Shown: positions 1 through 8,255, counted from the first letter of the stretch. The stretch: 64,000 nt of DNA from Pelomonas asaccharophilus_A (GCF_031458115.1 NZ_JAVDXV010000004.1:310001-374000); one strand, 5' to 3'. A program made the numbers and translations. The notes: generated from the sequence alone by a model not told the origin.

Positions 1-132
1 GAGACCCCACGACGCGATGGACATGACGACCAGCACGCCGAGCAGGAACTTGCCGACAGCGTCGGACTGGGCGATGAAGTGGCCGAAGCCCGGGGCAGGC
101 GCTGCGGCAGCAGCGATGGCGGTGGCGTCCAT
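1..132 (-). CDS. exbB: ExbB/TolQ-type proton channel, N-terminus only
   Basis: Only the first 44 codons are inside the window; the gene runs off the left edge. The peptide starts MDATAIAAAA, has an Ala/Pro-rich head, then GHFIAQSDAVGKFLLGVLVV, which matches the periplasmic head and first membrane helix of ExbB. ExbB forms the inner-membrane proton channel that energises TonB. It starts 19 bp after the tonB stop on the same strand, so the two should be cotranscribed, and exbD is expected beyond the edge. TolQ or MotA homologues share this fold, but the tonB neighbour favours ExbB. Confidence 0.75.
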   Translation of the reverse strand, partial: MDATAIAAAAAPAPGFGHFIAQSDAVGKFLLGVLVVMSIASWGL

Positions 133-151
133 GTTGTTTCTCAGTTAGCGT

Positions 152-889
152 TCAAAGTTCGTAGGCCAGCGGGGCCAGGGTCTGCCATTCGACGGCCTTG
201 CCGTCTTCGGTCTGCGGCGCAAAGCGCGCGCTCTGGATGTCTCGAAGTGCGGCCTGGTCGATGCGCTCGAAACCGGACGAGCGGTGCACGGTGGCGTGCT
301 TCAGGCGGCCATTGACGTCGACGGTGATGCGCAGCACGACCGTGCCCTGCTCGCGGGCCCGCTTGGCCAGCGCCGGGAAGTTCAGGTCCGGCAGCTTCAC
401 GTAGCGCACGGCGCTGGGCGGCACCTGCTTGGGCAGGGACACCGGCGCCGGGGGTGCGGGCACAGGAGCGGGCGGCGCGGCGGCCACTTCGACCGGCGCG
501 GGCGGCACCGGATCGGGCGGCGGCGTGACGAAGGCAGCGGGGGCCGGCGTGGGCGACGGGGCGGCGGCAATGATGGGCGCCGGGGCCGGCGCCATCCGCT
601 TGGGCTGTGCGGGCGGCGGCGGTGGCGGCGCGGCCTTGGGCGGCTCCGGCGGCGCGATCATGTTGACCATCAGCACCGGCGCCACCTCGCGCACGGCATC
701 CCGCACGGCCTGCACCTGCAGCAGGCCCCAGCCGCCCACCAGGTGCAGGGCCACGACACCGCCGATCAAAGCGCGCCGGCCGTTCGGCCCCAGCTCGTCA
801 CCCCGCGCGGGCGGCAGGCCAGACGCCATTACCACGCGCTGCGGCGCGGGCGAATCGGATTCAACGATGACGGGGGTGGCTGAGGTCAC
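152..889 (-). CDS. tonB: TonB energy-transducing protein
   Basis: TonB spans the periplasm and passes proton-motive energy from ExbBD to outer-membrane receptors. The 245-residue protein has a cytoplasmic N-terminus, a single membrane anchor at about residues 39-60 (starting RRALIGGVVALHLVGG), a long Pro/Ala-rich periplasmic spacer (about 78-155) and a C-terminal TonB domain. That domain contains YVKLPDLNFPALAKRAREQG, then TVVLRITVDVNGRL and the final SARFAPQTEDGKAVEW. Length and layout are typical. It is the first gene of a tonB-exbB operon and lies just downstream of a Fur box at 931-949, so iron repression is expected. A TonB-dependent receptor is encoded about 29 kb away at 29601-31871. 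Confidence 0.93.
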   Translation of the reverse strand: MTSATPVIVESDSPAPQRVVMASGLPPARGDELGPNGRRALIGGVVALHLVGGWGLLQVQAVRDAVREVAPVLMVNMIAPPEPPKAAPPPPPPAQPKRMAPAPAPIIAAAPSPTPAPAAFVTPPPDPVPPAPVEVAAAPPAPVPAPPAPVSLPKQVPPSAVRYVKLPDLNFPALAKRAREQGTVVLRITVDVNGRLKHATVHRSSGFERIDQAALRDIQSARFAPQTEDGKAVEWQTLAPLAYEL

Positions 890-930
890 GCCAGACAGTC
901 AGGTGGATCAAGCCCACGATGCTATCACTG

Positions 931-949
931 AATGCGAATTATTCCCATT
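931..949 (-). promoter_or_regulatory. Predicted Fur box upstream of tonB
   Basis: Read on the minus strand the site is AATGGGAATAATTCGCATT. The classical Fur inverted repeat written as AATGAGAATNATTCTCATT matches at all but two positions. It lies 42 bp upstream of the tonB start, where a repressor would block the tonB-exbB promoter. The same DNA lies before the small membrane-protein gene at 992 on the other strand, so an effect on both is possible. Confidence 0.7.
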
Positions 950-991
950 AACAGCCGATTGTTGCTGCCTGGCTTTTGTATGCTGGGCAAC

Positions 992-1345
992 ATGAAGATG
1001 CTCATCCGTTGGTTGCTGCTGGCCGGCGCGCTGCTGCTGGTCGCCCATCTCTACCCCGGCGTCGTGGTGACGAGCTTCACATCGGCGCTGATCGCGGCGC
1101 TGGTGCTGGGCCTGCTCAACACCATCGTGCGGCCCATCCTCGTGCTGTTGACGCTGCCCGCCACGCTGCTCACGCTGGGGCTGTTCCTGTTCGTCATCAA
1201 CGCGCTGATGTTCTGGGCCGCCGCCTCGGTGCTGGACGGCCTGGCCGTGACAGGCTTCTGGGCCGCATTGATCGGCTCGCTGATCTACAGCCTGTGCGGC
1301 ATGATCATCGAGGTGGTCGTCGAACGCCTGTTTCCGTCCGACTGA
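992..1345 (+). CDS. Phage-holin-4 superfamily small membrane protein
   Basis: This protein of about 117 residues consists almost wholly of four hydrophobic helices: LIRWLLLAGALLLVAHLYPG, the ALIAALVLGLLNTIVRPILV stretch, the TLGLFLFVINALMFWAAASV stretch and a final FWAALIGSLIYSLCGMIIEV. The NTIVRPIL motif is typical of the bacterial phage_holin_4_2 family, found in many non-lysogenic genomes with unknown function. I start at ATG 992 because an in-frame ATG at 932 lies inside the Fur box. There are no phage genes nearby, so the name reflects family only. It converges on the BepA-like gene with 4 bp between stops. Confidence 0.7.
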   Translation: MKMLIRWLLLAGALLLVAHLYPGVVVTSFTSALIAALVLGLLNTIVRPILVLLTLPATLLTLGLFLFVINALMFWAAASVLDGLAVTGFWAALIGSLIYSLCGMIIEVVVERLFPSD

Positions 1346-1349
1346 ACGC

Positions 1350-2954
1350 CTAGTTCGGAAGTTCCACGTCGGGAGGGATGTAGCGGCCGCGGTACATCTC
1401 GCCCAGGATGGACTGGCGCTCGTAGACCAGCGTGCGCAGCCGCGCGTCGATGACCGAGGCCTCCACCTGGTCGGCATCGGGGCCGCGCGACTGGCGCAGG
1501 CCGGAGCGCAGGCGGTCGATGGCGCCGTTGAGGTCACCCGCGGCCGCATGCGTCTCGGCGCGCGCGCGGATGGCGCGCAGCGGGTGGCCCAGCTTTTCCC
1601 AGACCAGCGCGAGCTGCGCCCAGGCATACGCATCGTTGGGGCTCAGGCTGACATGCGTCTGCAGCGCGTCAGCCGCTTCACGCAGCGCCGGGCCGGCGCT
1701 GGTGGCCGGGCCCGAGGCCAGGGCCAGACCCACGCGCTGCAACAGCAGCGGCCGGGAGCGTTCGCCGCCCAGCTTGGCCAGCGCGGCGACACCGTCGGCG
1801 GGACGTTCGCGCGCCTGCGCCAGCTCGGCGCGCAGATAGGTCAGCAGCCGGCTGGCCGCGACAGTCTCGCTGGGGCTGGGGTTGAGCAGCTGCAGCGTCA
1901 GCTCGGCGCTGCGCAGCGTCGCGTCGGCACGGTCGAAGTTGCGCAGCTTGATGGACGACAGCGCGGCCGCGTAGCGCGCGCCCAGCTGCTCGTAGCCGCC
2001 GCTTTCCTTGATGTTGCGCGCGCCGGCGTCGTAGTTCTCCAGCACCTGCCACGCATCCACGCGCTGATCCATCAGCACGCGGGCGCGCGCGGCCATCAGC
2101 GCATGCTCGGCCAGGCCCCGCGGACGCGCGAAGGGCTCCAGCGCGAGACGGGTGCGGGCGTCGCCGATGCGCTCACTGGTCAGCGGATGGCTGCGCAGGT
2201 ACGGGTAGGCGCCGGAGTCCATCAGGTGGTAGGCCTGCTCCATGCGCTCGAACATGCTGACCATGCCGCTGCCGGCAAAGCCCGCCTCCACCAGCACGTT
2301 GAAACCCACGCGGTCGGCCTCCCGCTCCATGTCGCGTGAAAAGTTCAGCGACATCTGCTGAGCCGCCGCCTGGCCGCCCACGATGCCCGCGTTGGCGAGG
2401 TCCACATTGCCACGCGATGCGGCCAGCACGCCGAGCAGCAGGCCCGCGATGGCGAGCATGCTGTTCTTGGAGTCGCCCGCGATGCGGCGAGCGATGTGGC
2501 GCTGCGTGACGTGCGAGATCTCGTGGCCGATGACCGAGGCCAGTTCGTCGCGCGACACCGTCATCGCGATCAGGCCCAGGTGCGTGCCGACAAAGCCGCC
2601 GGGCAGCGCGAACGCGTTGACGCTCTTGTCCTCGACGAGGAAGTTCTCCCACGCGAAGCGGCTCTGCGTGTCGTCGCTGATGTGGCCGAGCTTGCGCGCC
2701 GCCGCCACCAGCGGATTCCAGATGCTGTCGACGTACTCGCGCAGCAGCGGGTCCTGCACATAGGCAGGATCGATGCGGATCATGCGCATGTAGCGATCAC
2801 CCAATTGCCGCTCGGCATTGACGTCCAGGTCCTGCGAAACCGAGTCGCCCAGCGCCGGCAGGTTCACCTGCGCGTTCAGCGGCGCGCCGGGCAAGGCCAG
2901 CGTGGCGGCCGCGAGCAAGCTCAGCAGGGGGCGGGAGACGGCAAACTTCTTCAT
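1350..2954 (-). CDS. bepA: M48 family periplasmic metalloprotease, BepA/YfgC-like
   Basis: A secreted zinc metalloprotease, probably taking part in outer-membrane protein assembly quality control as BepA does in E. coli. The 534-residue product has a signal peptide (MKKFAVSRPLLSLLAAATLA, likely cut after LNA). The peptidase M48 domain carries the zinc motif HEISH at residues 144-148 and the downstream glutamate in MEREADRVGFNVL. A C-terminal half rich in Ala/Leu/Arg helices fits TPR repeats (for example SLSPNDAYAWAQLALVWEKL). Domain order and length agree with BepA. The start has a lysine-rich signal peptide and no plausible upstream alternative. Other M48 members (LoiP, HtpX) lack the TPR tail. 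Confidence 0.85.
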   Translation of the reverse strand: MKKFAVSRPLLSLLAAATLALPGAPLNAQVNLPALGDSVSQDLDVNAERQLGDRYMRMIRIDPAYVQDPLLREYVDSIWNPLVAAARKLGHISDDTQSRFAWENFLVEDKSVNAFALPGGFVGTHLGLIAMTVSRDELASVIGHEISHVTQRHIARRIAGDSKNSMLAIAGLLLGVLAASRGNVDLANAGIVGGQAAAQQMSLNFSRDMEREADRVGFNVLVEAGFAGSGMVSMFERMEQAYHLMDSGAYPYLRSHPLTSERIGDARTRLALEPFARPRGLAEHALMAARARVLMDQRVDAWQVLENYDAGARNIKESGGYEQLGARYAAALSSIKLRNFDRADATLRSAELTLQLLNPSPSETVAASRLLTYLRAELAQARERPADGVAALAKLGGERSRPLLLQRVGLALASGPATSAGPALREAADALQTHVSLSPNDAYAWAQLALVWEKLGHPLRAIRARAETHAAAGDLNGAIDRLRSGLRQSRGPDADQVEASVIDARLRTLVYERQSILGEMYRGRYIPPDVELPN

Positions 2955-3043
2955 CGAACAAGGGGCTCCGGTCGGCAGCAGCCGGCTGTCTATGATGCCT
3001 TCAACTCGAAACCTGTATGTTTCGTGAAGATGAAGCGCCTGAA

Positions 3044-3532
3044 ATGACCAGCCCCTTGACCCACTTCGACGCCCAGGGCGAAGCCCACATGGTGGACGTG
3101 TCCGCCAAGGCCGAGACGCATCGCGTGGCGGTCGCTGCGGGCGAGATCCGCATGCAGCCCGAGACCTTCGCGCTGATCGCCAGCGGCACGGCCAAGAAAG
3201 GCGACGTGCTGGGCGTGGCGCGCATCGCCGCCATCCAGGGCGCCAAGCGCTGCAGCGACCTCGTGCCGTTGTGCCACCCGCTGCCCATCACGCGCGTGAA
3301 GGTCGAGTTCGAGCTGGACGAGGCCGGCAGCCGCGTGCTGTGCCGCGCGCAGGTCGAGACGCTGGGCCGCACCGGCGTCGAGATGGAGGCGCTGTGCGCC
3401 GTTCAGGTGGGCCTGCTGACCATCTACGACATGTGCAAGGCCGCCGACCGCGGCATGGTCATCGACCGCGTGCGCGTGCTGGAGAAGCAGGGCGGCAAGA
3501 GCGGCGAGTGGCGGGCGCTCGAATCAGCGTAG
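3044..3532 (+). CDS. moaC: Cyclic pyranopterin monophosphate synthase MoaC
   Basis: MoaC converts the cyclic GTP derivative made by MoaA into cyclic pyranopterin monophosphate in molybdenum cofactor synthesis. The product of 162 residues starts MTSPLTHFDAQGEAHMVDVS and contains the family signatures KGDVLGVARIAAIQGAK and LVPLCHPLPITRVKVEF (the active-site LCHPLPI), then GRTGVEMEALCAVQVGLLTI and the catalytic-loop region MCKAADRGMVI. An ATG at 3017 would add nine residues; the start at 3044 gives the usual family length. The last 9 bp overlap the tail of the convergent ligase gene. Confidence 0.96.
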   Translation: MTSPLTHFDAQGEAHMVDVSAKAETHRVAVAAGEIRMQPETFALIASGTAKKGDVLGVARIAAIQGAKRCSDLVPLCHPLPITRVKVEFELDEAGSRVLCRAQVETLGRTGVEMEALCAVQVGLLTIYDMCKAADRGMVIDRVRVLEKQGGKSGEWRALESA

Positions 3533-5239
3533 CGTGCGCCAGTCGATGACCGTGGAGGCCGGGTGGCACTGCGGCATGGCCCGCGCCTCCACCGGGTTCT
3601 CGCACGCCTTGAACCAGCTGTCTCCCGTCGGGTTGCGGAACTCGCGCAGACGATCCGCCACGTAGCGCGCGCCCTCAATGTCACCGGTGGCCTGCAGCGA
3701 CTGGGACCAGTGCATCAGCAGCCGCGCGTCCACAAGACTGAAGGCCGTGCGCCGCGTCGCCGCGAGCGCGAGCGGGCCGTTCACGAGACTGGTGGCCGCG
3801 GCGTAGTCGGCCTGGTGGCTGAAGAACAGCGAGCGCTGGCCGGTGGCGATGCGCTCAGTCAGCGGCACGGCATCCTCGCTGGGCTTGTAGATCGCGACGA
3901 TGCGGCTGTAGTCCCACAGCGCAAAAGCACTGCCCACGACCAGCAGGCCGCCGATCCAGGCCCAAGGGCCGGCCGAGACCCTGTCGCCCGTGCTGCCCTG
4001 CGTCGGCAGCGCCAGTCCCAGCGCAAAGCAGGCCGGCAGCAGGAAGTAGGCGTACCACAGCGGGTACTCCAGCAGGCTGTGCAAGCCGATGGTCAGCACG
4101 ATCATCAGCGCCGCGCGGCGCAGTGCGGCGTCGTCGCCGCTGGCCCGCCACGCCCCGCGCGAGGCCTGCCACAGCGCCCAGCACAGCAGCGCCAGCACGA
4201 GGCCCGCCCAGGGCAGGCCCAACTCAACGGCCAATTGCGAGGGCAGGTTGTGCGTGTGGTCGAAGAAGGCCACGGGCCGGTTCGGGAACGGCGTCAAGCT
4301 CCACGCGAAGTTGAACTCGCCCCAACCCACGCCCAGCAGCGGATGGGCCAGCGTCAGCGCCCAGGCATCGCGCAGGATGGCCAGGCGCGACGGCGAACCG
4401 GCGCCCTCCGACAGCCGGGACGCGGCGCCGAAGGCATGGCCGCTGTCCGCCCATTGCGCCATCAGCCACCAGCTGAACGCCAGCATCACGGGCGTGGCCA
4501 GCAGGCTCAGCCGCGCGCTGCGCGACAGGCTGCGGTCCACCAGGCCCCAGATGGCCAGCATCGCGATGCCGACGAAGCCGGTGCGCGACGCGCTCAGCAC
4601 CACCGTGAAGACGAAAGCGAACAGCAGCGGCGGCAACGCGCGGCGCATGCCGCGCCGCTCGGTGATGAAGACGGCGGCCACGGCGGCCCACATCATCAGG
4701 CTGGCCAGGTGGTTGGGCTGCCGCAGGTTGCCGACCGCGCGGCCCACGATGCCCGAACGGGCGATGAGCACGCCATCGGCGCCTGCCGGCACGAACACCT
4801 GGATGAGGCTCACGGACACGCTGAGCAGGCCGGTCGCCAGCAGGCCCCAGCACAGCGCCTCGGCCGCCTGCCGGCGCGCTGGCGCGGACAGGCCTTGCGC
4901 CAGCAACAGCACGGCCAGGCCGGCACCGATGATGGCCGTGGCCCCCAGGCCCAGCGACAACGGCAGTGCACGCCAGACCACCGAGGTCATGGGCGCGACC
5001 AGCAGCAGCGCCAGCGCCAGTGCGGCGGGGCTCTTCAGCCCGTCACGCCAGGACGGCGCGCTGCGCGCCCACAACATCAGCGCAACGCCCCAGCCGGCCA
5101 GGGCCAGCAGCTGGTTGTAGAGCGTGGCGGCCGGGGTCTGGTTGTAGGCCAGCAGCGGCGGCAGGGCGGCGGCAGCCGCCAGCATCAGGACGAAGGGCGA
5201 CGTAGGGGTCTGCGCGAACATGGGCGCGCATGATGGCAC
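3524..5239 (-). CDS. PglL-type O-oligosaccharyltransferase / Wzy_C membrane ligase
   Basis: A polytopic inner-membrane enzyme of about 570 residues. The N-terminal stretch LPPLLAYNQTPAATLYNQLL is the PglL_A signature found in neisserial-type pilin O-oligosaccharyltransferases. The central Wzy_C/ligase region includes GRAVGNLRQPNHLASLMMW and a periplasmic loop with LAHPLLGVGWGEFNF and FDHTHNLPSQLAVELGLPWA, where the conserved His residues of O-antigen ligases lie. The C-terminal portion resembles the virulence-factor polymerase tail. The first codon here is GTG at 5239; an ATG at 5221 in the same frame is equally possible. With a pilin gene and a second ligase directly upstream, pilin glycosylation is the most economical role (inference). 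Confidence 0.8.
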   Translation of the reverse strand: MPSCAPMFAQTPTSPFVLMLAAAAALPPLLAYNQTPAATLYNQLLALAGWGVALMLWARSAPSWRDGLKSPAALALALLLVAPMTSVVWRALPLSLGLGATAIIGAGLAVLLLAQGLSAPARRQAAEALCWGLLATGLLSVSVSLIQVFVPAGADGVLIARSGIVGRAVGNLRQPNHLASLMMWAAVAAVFITERRGMRRALPPLLFAFVFTVVLSASRTGFVGIAMLAIWGLVDRSLSRSARLSLLATPVMLAFSWWLMAQWADSGHAFGAASRLSEGAGSPSRLAILRDAWALTLAHPLLGVGWGEFNFAWSLTPFPNRPVAFFDHTHNLPSQLAVELGLPWAGLVLALLCWALWQASRGAWRASGDDAALRRAALMIVLTIGLHSLLEYPLWYAYFLLPACFALGLALPTQGSTGDRVSAGPWAWIGGLLVVGSAFALWDYSRIVAIYKPSEDAVPLTERIATGQRSLFFSHQADYAAATSLVNGPLALAATRRTAFSLVDARLLMHWSQSLQATGDIEGARYVADRLREFRNPTGDSWFKACENPVEARAMPQCHPASTVIDWRTLR

Positions 5240-5257
5240 GGCTGATGCCCCATACCT

Positions 5258-6658
5258 TTAAATGCGACCGTGCAGCCAGAAACGAGGGTCGAGAGACTTG
5301 TCAGGCGCGGTGTACTGGAGCGCTTCGCCGGCATAGGGAGGGTCTTTGCCGAGATCCGCGGCGACCTTGGCCGAGAGCCCCAGAACGAACATCAGTCCGA
5401 CGGCCGTCACAACCGCCGATTGACCGCCGTTGGCCAAGCCTACAGTGGGTGACTGCGTCAAGTGCAGCAGCAGGCCGAAGGCGAAGGCAATCCAGCACTG
5501 CGACAGCGGCATGACGAAGTTGCCCGAGAGCAGCCCGTCGAGGACGGCGCCCGTGCAGGCGATCCAGACACCCAGGGCGAACACCGTAGGCTGGCGTTCG
5601 GCACGCAGGCGCTGTGCGCCGACATAGATCACACGCAGCAACGCGACCACCATCAGCGCCCCGGCCATCACACCGTACTCGGCCAGCCACTGTAGGTAGA
5701 TGTTGTGGGGGTGCGCTCCCGGGTCCAGGTGCAAGGCGGCGTAGTGCATGGGCCCAATGCCCAGCCAGGGCGATCGCCATGCAGATTGGAGTGCATGAGC
5801 CCACAGCAGCAGGCGCTCCTGCCCGCTGCCCAGACTGGCCGCCGGATCGGCTCTTTCAAGCCAGGGCAAACCCAGCAAGGCCGGCAGACCTTGCAGGACC
5901 ACCCAGTAGACCAGCGTGCCACCCAGCGCAGCCCACGCCAAGGTGCGTGCGAGCCTGGCGGCGTCCGGCTTGCGAAAAAGCCAGACCGCAGCTAGCGCGG
6001 CCATGGCGACGCCCAGCATCGTCGCCCGCCCCCGCGTCAGCACCAGAAGTGCGATCTGCAGCACCAGCACGACGAACGCGGAGCGGCGCCAGCGCTGCTG
6101 GGGGTCGGATGCAGCCGCTACAGCCAGAAGCGGAAGAATCACGGTCTGCGAGTGACTCAGGAAACGGTAGTTGTCGAATCCAAACACGAAGGAGCTGATG
6201 TAGAGCGAGTCCCCGCTTGCGGTGGCCGCAGCGAAAACCAGCAACACCACCGAGGCATACATGCCTGCGCCGAGTGCAACGCTGCGCGAGACCCACAGCG
6301 CACTCCGGCGCACGTCGCAGCGGCGCATCAGGTCCATGAAAATCAGGCAGCCCACCAGTAGGGCAATCTCCTGCAGAGCGGCCGGGGTCTGCGCGGCGCT
6401 GGCCGCCGAGGCCAGGGCCAGTAGCAGCCAAAGCACCAATGCGTGCCTGGCGACGCGAGGCATCGCCAGGCCGGATCTGCGGATGGACAGGGCCCAGCAG
6501 AACCCGGCGATCAACAGGCCCAGCACCTGCAGCAGGCGCTGGACGTCAATGGGTGCCCAGGCACCGGAACGCAAAAGCGGCACCGTGGCCAGCAGAAGGG
6601 GCACCGATGCCAGAACCAGGGGCTCGGCGCGTTGATGGCGATGAGAGGGCAAGGACAT
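5258..6658 (-). CDS. O-antigen ligase family membrane protein
   Basis: A multi-pass membrane protein of about 466 residues with the Wzy_C/WaaL pattern. It has many Leu/Ala-rich helices, an arginine-bearing motif after a short loop (TRGRATMLGVAMAALAAVWL), and a large periplasmic loop with WRSPWLGIGPMHYAALHLDP and GAHPHNIYLQWLAEYGVMAG, the His-containing ligase segment. Such enzymes move lipid-linked glycans to an acceptor. The longer reading frame starts at 6757 but would begin upstream of the pilin terminator at 6721-6747, so I choose ATG 6658. It ends 18 bp before the PglL-type gene starts. Whether it is a lipid A-core ligase, a polymerase or a partner in pilin glycosylation cannot be told from sequence. 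Confidence 0.78.
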   Translation of the reverse strand: MSLPSHRHQRAEPLVLASVPLLLATVPLLRSGAWAPIDVQRLLQVLGLLIAGFCWALSIRRSGLAMPRVARHALVLWLLLALASAASAAQTPAALQEIALLVGCLIFMDLMRRCDVRRSALWVSRSVALGAGMYASVVLLVFAAATASGDSLYISSFVFGFDNYRFLSHSQTVILPLLAVAAASDPQQRWRRSAFVVLVLQIALLVLTRGRATMLGVAMAALAAVWLFRKPDAARLARTLAWAALGGTLVYWVVLQGLPALLGLPWLERADPAASLGSGQERLLLWAHALQSAWRSPWLGIGPMHYAALHLDPGAHPHNIYLQWLAEYGVMAGALMVVALLRVIYVGAQRLRAERQPTVFALGVWIACTGAVLDGLLSGNFVMPLSQCWIAFAFGLLLHLTQSPTVGLANGGQSAVVTAVGLMFVLGLSAKVAADLGKDPPYAGEALQYTAPDKSLDPRFWLHGRI

Positions 6659-6720
6659 GAGGGGCTTGACTCGGCCTCGCCTTCGTGAAGGCGGCCTGGT
6701 CGCCCACGCATGATGAGGCC

Positions 6721-6747
6721 AAAGAAAAAGGGGCCGAAGCCCCTTTT
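6721..6747 (-). terminator. Rho-independent terminator after the pilin gene
   Basis: On the minus strand AAAAGGGGC, a TTCG loop and GCCCCTTTTT form a G/C-rich stem followed by a T tract. It lies about 20 bp after the pilin stop and before the ligase start, so most pilin transcripts should end here while some may read through into the ligase genes. Confidence 0.85.
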
Positions 6748-6765
6748 CGCGTACCAATCCGAGGA

Positions 6766-7230
6766 TCAGGTGCCGGTGCTGTTCTTCTCGATGGCGGTCT
6801 TCAGCGTGGCGTTCGTGATGGTGGAGTCCGCCACGATCTTCCAGGTCACGGCCGAGTTGCCCAGCGTGGGCGTGAAGACGATGGTCTTGCCACCCAGGTC
6901 GTTGCCAACCTTGCTGGCGGCCTCGAAGGTCAGCGTGATCACGCCGGCGCCGGTGATGGTGGCACTGGTCACTTCATTGGTCTTGGTGAAGGTGGCAGCG
7001 GACAGGATGCCGGTCTGGTTGCAGTTGGTCAGCGCGCCTTCTTCCTGGCCGCACAGGGCCACGGCGTTCTTGAAGGAGTCGACGGACGACAGCGCGTTGC
7101 CGACCTTGGCCTTGGCGGTGTAGTCCTTGTATTGGGGAATGGCCACGGCGGCCAGGATGCCGATGATCGCCACGACGATCATCAGTTCGATCAGGGTGAA
7201 GCCCTTTTGGGCGATTTGCTTCATTTGCAT
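6766..7230 (-). CDS. pilA: Type IV pilin major subunit (PilA/PilE family)
   Basis: The 154-residue prepilin has a short positively charged leader MQMKQIAQKG cut before FTLIELMIVVAIIGILAAVA. This is the class III leader processed and N-methylated by PilD, with Glu5 of the mature protein present. The hydrophobic helix is followed by a small globular head with two cysteines (Cys60 and Cys70) that could form a disulphide loop. The C-terminus, EKNSTGT, is Ser/Thr-rich. Pilin polymers drive twitching, adhesion and DNA uptake. A GGAG ribosome-binding site stands 7 bp before ATG 7230. It has its own sigma-54 promoter and terminator and is followed by two ligase-type glycosyltransferases. Pilin paralogues can be minor pilins, but the strong isolated promoter suggests the major one. 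Confidence 0.9.
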   Translation of the reverse strand: MQMKQIAQKGFTLIELMIVVAIIGILAAVAIPQYKDYTAKAKVGNALSSVDSFKNAVALCGQEEGALTNCNQTGILSAATFTKTNEVTSATITGAGVITLTFEAASKVGNDLGGKTIVFTPTLGNSAVTWKIVADSTITNATLKTAIEKNSTGT

Positions 7231-7274
7231 GTCTGTACTCCAGCAAGAGTGGGTGGGTGGGCAGACCCCTTGAA

Positions 7275-7290
7275 TGCAGGGGGCGTGCCA
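7275..7290 (-). promoter_or_regulatory. Sigma-54 (-24/-12) promoter of the pilin gene
   Basis: The minus strand reads TGGCACGCCCCCTGCA. It has the GG and GC elements ten bases apart and differs from the consensus TGGCACG-N4-TTGCA at one base. The -12 GC lies 46 bp before the pilin ATG, leaving a leader of about 34 bases. RpoN/PilR control of pilA is established in Pseudomonas and fits here. A dyad TGCCAG-GT-CTGGCA (7286-7299) overlaps the -24 element. Confidence 0.8.
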
Positions 7291-7423
7291 GGTCTGGCAC
7301 CCACCTCTGACGTGCGAAACCGCACGATTTACTGGCCGCCCGAGCCGGTTCTGACAAAAACCGTCACTTCAGGCCGACGTGTTGTGTCACTCAAGCAGTC
7401 CGGAACAAGAAACGTCAGCCAAC

Positions 7424-7448
7424 AAAAACGGCGCCCAAGGGCGCCGTT
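7424..7448 (-). terminator. Rho-independent terminator after the MBL-fold gene
   Basis: A perfect inverted repeat AACGGCGCCC / GGGCGCCGTT, with a two-base loop and a TTTTT run on the minus strand, lies 22 bp beyond the stop of the MBL-fold gene. It insulates that gene from the pilin promoter downstream. Confidence 0.85.
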
Positions 7449-7469
7449 CTCAATGAAAGCTATCAGTCC

Positions 7470-8255
7470 TCAGAGATCCATCTCCTGCCCGGCCTGAAGC
7501 GCTGTGATGCGATGCGCGCTGTCCAGCGCCTGCACGCCCTGCATGACGGCCTCGACCTCGCCCGGCTTGATGTGCGTGATGCGCACGTCAACGCTGCCGG
7601 CCAGTTGCTTCAGCTCCTGGCCCAGGTCGGCCGGGCACAGGTGCTGGCTGATATGGGCCAGTTCGCACTCGTCGTCGCTGAAGGCGGTTTCGATGACCAG
7701 GTGGGACAGGCGCAACTGGGACAGGCGCTGCCACAGCGCCGGGTTGGGACCGGTGTCTCCGGTGTAGACCCAGTGGGCGTGGTCGCTGGCCGCACCGGCA
7801 TCGACGGCGAAGCCGACCGCCGGCACGGTGTGCGCGGCCGACAGCACCTCGATGGCACGGCCGCCCAAGTCCAGGCGGTCGCCGATCTGGAAGGGATGCA
7901 GGCTCAGCACCGGGGCGTCCCGGCTGGGCAGCCTCGTGAAGTCGGGCCAGATCGCGCCGTTGAAGATGTGGCGGCGCAGCGCCTCCAGCGTCTCAGGCAA
8001 TGCGTGGACCTGGATGGGCGGCTTGCCGGCGGCGGCGCGCAGGCGCAGCACGGCATCGGCCAGCAGTGGGATGCCCAGCACGTGATCCAGGTGCGAGTGG
8101 CTGAGCAGGATGTGGTCGATGGCCGCCAGCACATCCAGCGGCAGGTCGCCCACGCCCGTGCCGGCGTCGATGAGCACATCGTCGTCGAGCAGGAAGGCGG
8201 TGGTCTTGTAGCCGGCCGCAATGGCGCCGGAACAACCCAGGACGCGGATTTTCAT
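7470..8255 (-). CDS. MBL-fold hydrolase, class II cAMP phosphodiesterase-like
   Basis: A 261-residue metallo-beta-lactamase-fold protein starting MKIRVLGCSGAIAAGYKTTA, with the dinuclear metal motif HSHLDH near residue 54, GDTGPN for a further ligand and a C-terminal VRITHIKPG. The opening VLGCSG, the TAFLLDDDVLIDAGTGVG stretch and the final HIKPG element match the class II 3',5'-cyclic-nucleotide phosphodiesterase group better than glyoxalases or RNase Z. It probably hydrolyses a cyclic nucleotide or related phosphodiester in the cytoplasm. It is a single-gene unit with its own terminator. The substrate is inferred from family only. Confidence 0.72.
   Translation of the reverse strand: MKIRVLGCSGAIAAGYKTTAFLLDDDVLIDAGTGVGDLPLDVLAAIDHILLSHSHLDHVLGIPLLADAVLRLRAAAGKPPIQVHALPETLEALRRHIFNGAIWPDFTRLPSRDAPVLSLHPFQIGDRLDLGGRAIEVLSAAHTVPAVGFAVDAGAASDHAHWVYTGDTGPNPALWQRLSQLRLSHLVIETAFSDDECELAHISQHLCPADLGQELKQLAGSVDVRITHIKPGEVEAVMQGVQALDSAHRITALQAGQEMDL

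Noticed and set aside
992..1345. Prophage remnant because of the holin-like protein
   Set aside because: There are no other phage genes, integrase or att sites. The holin-4 superfamily is common in chromosomes.
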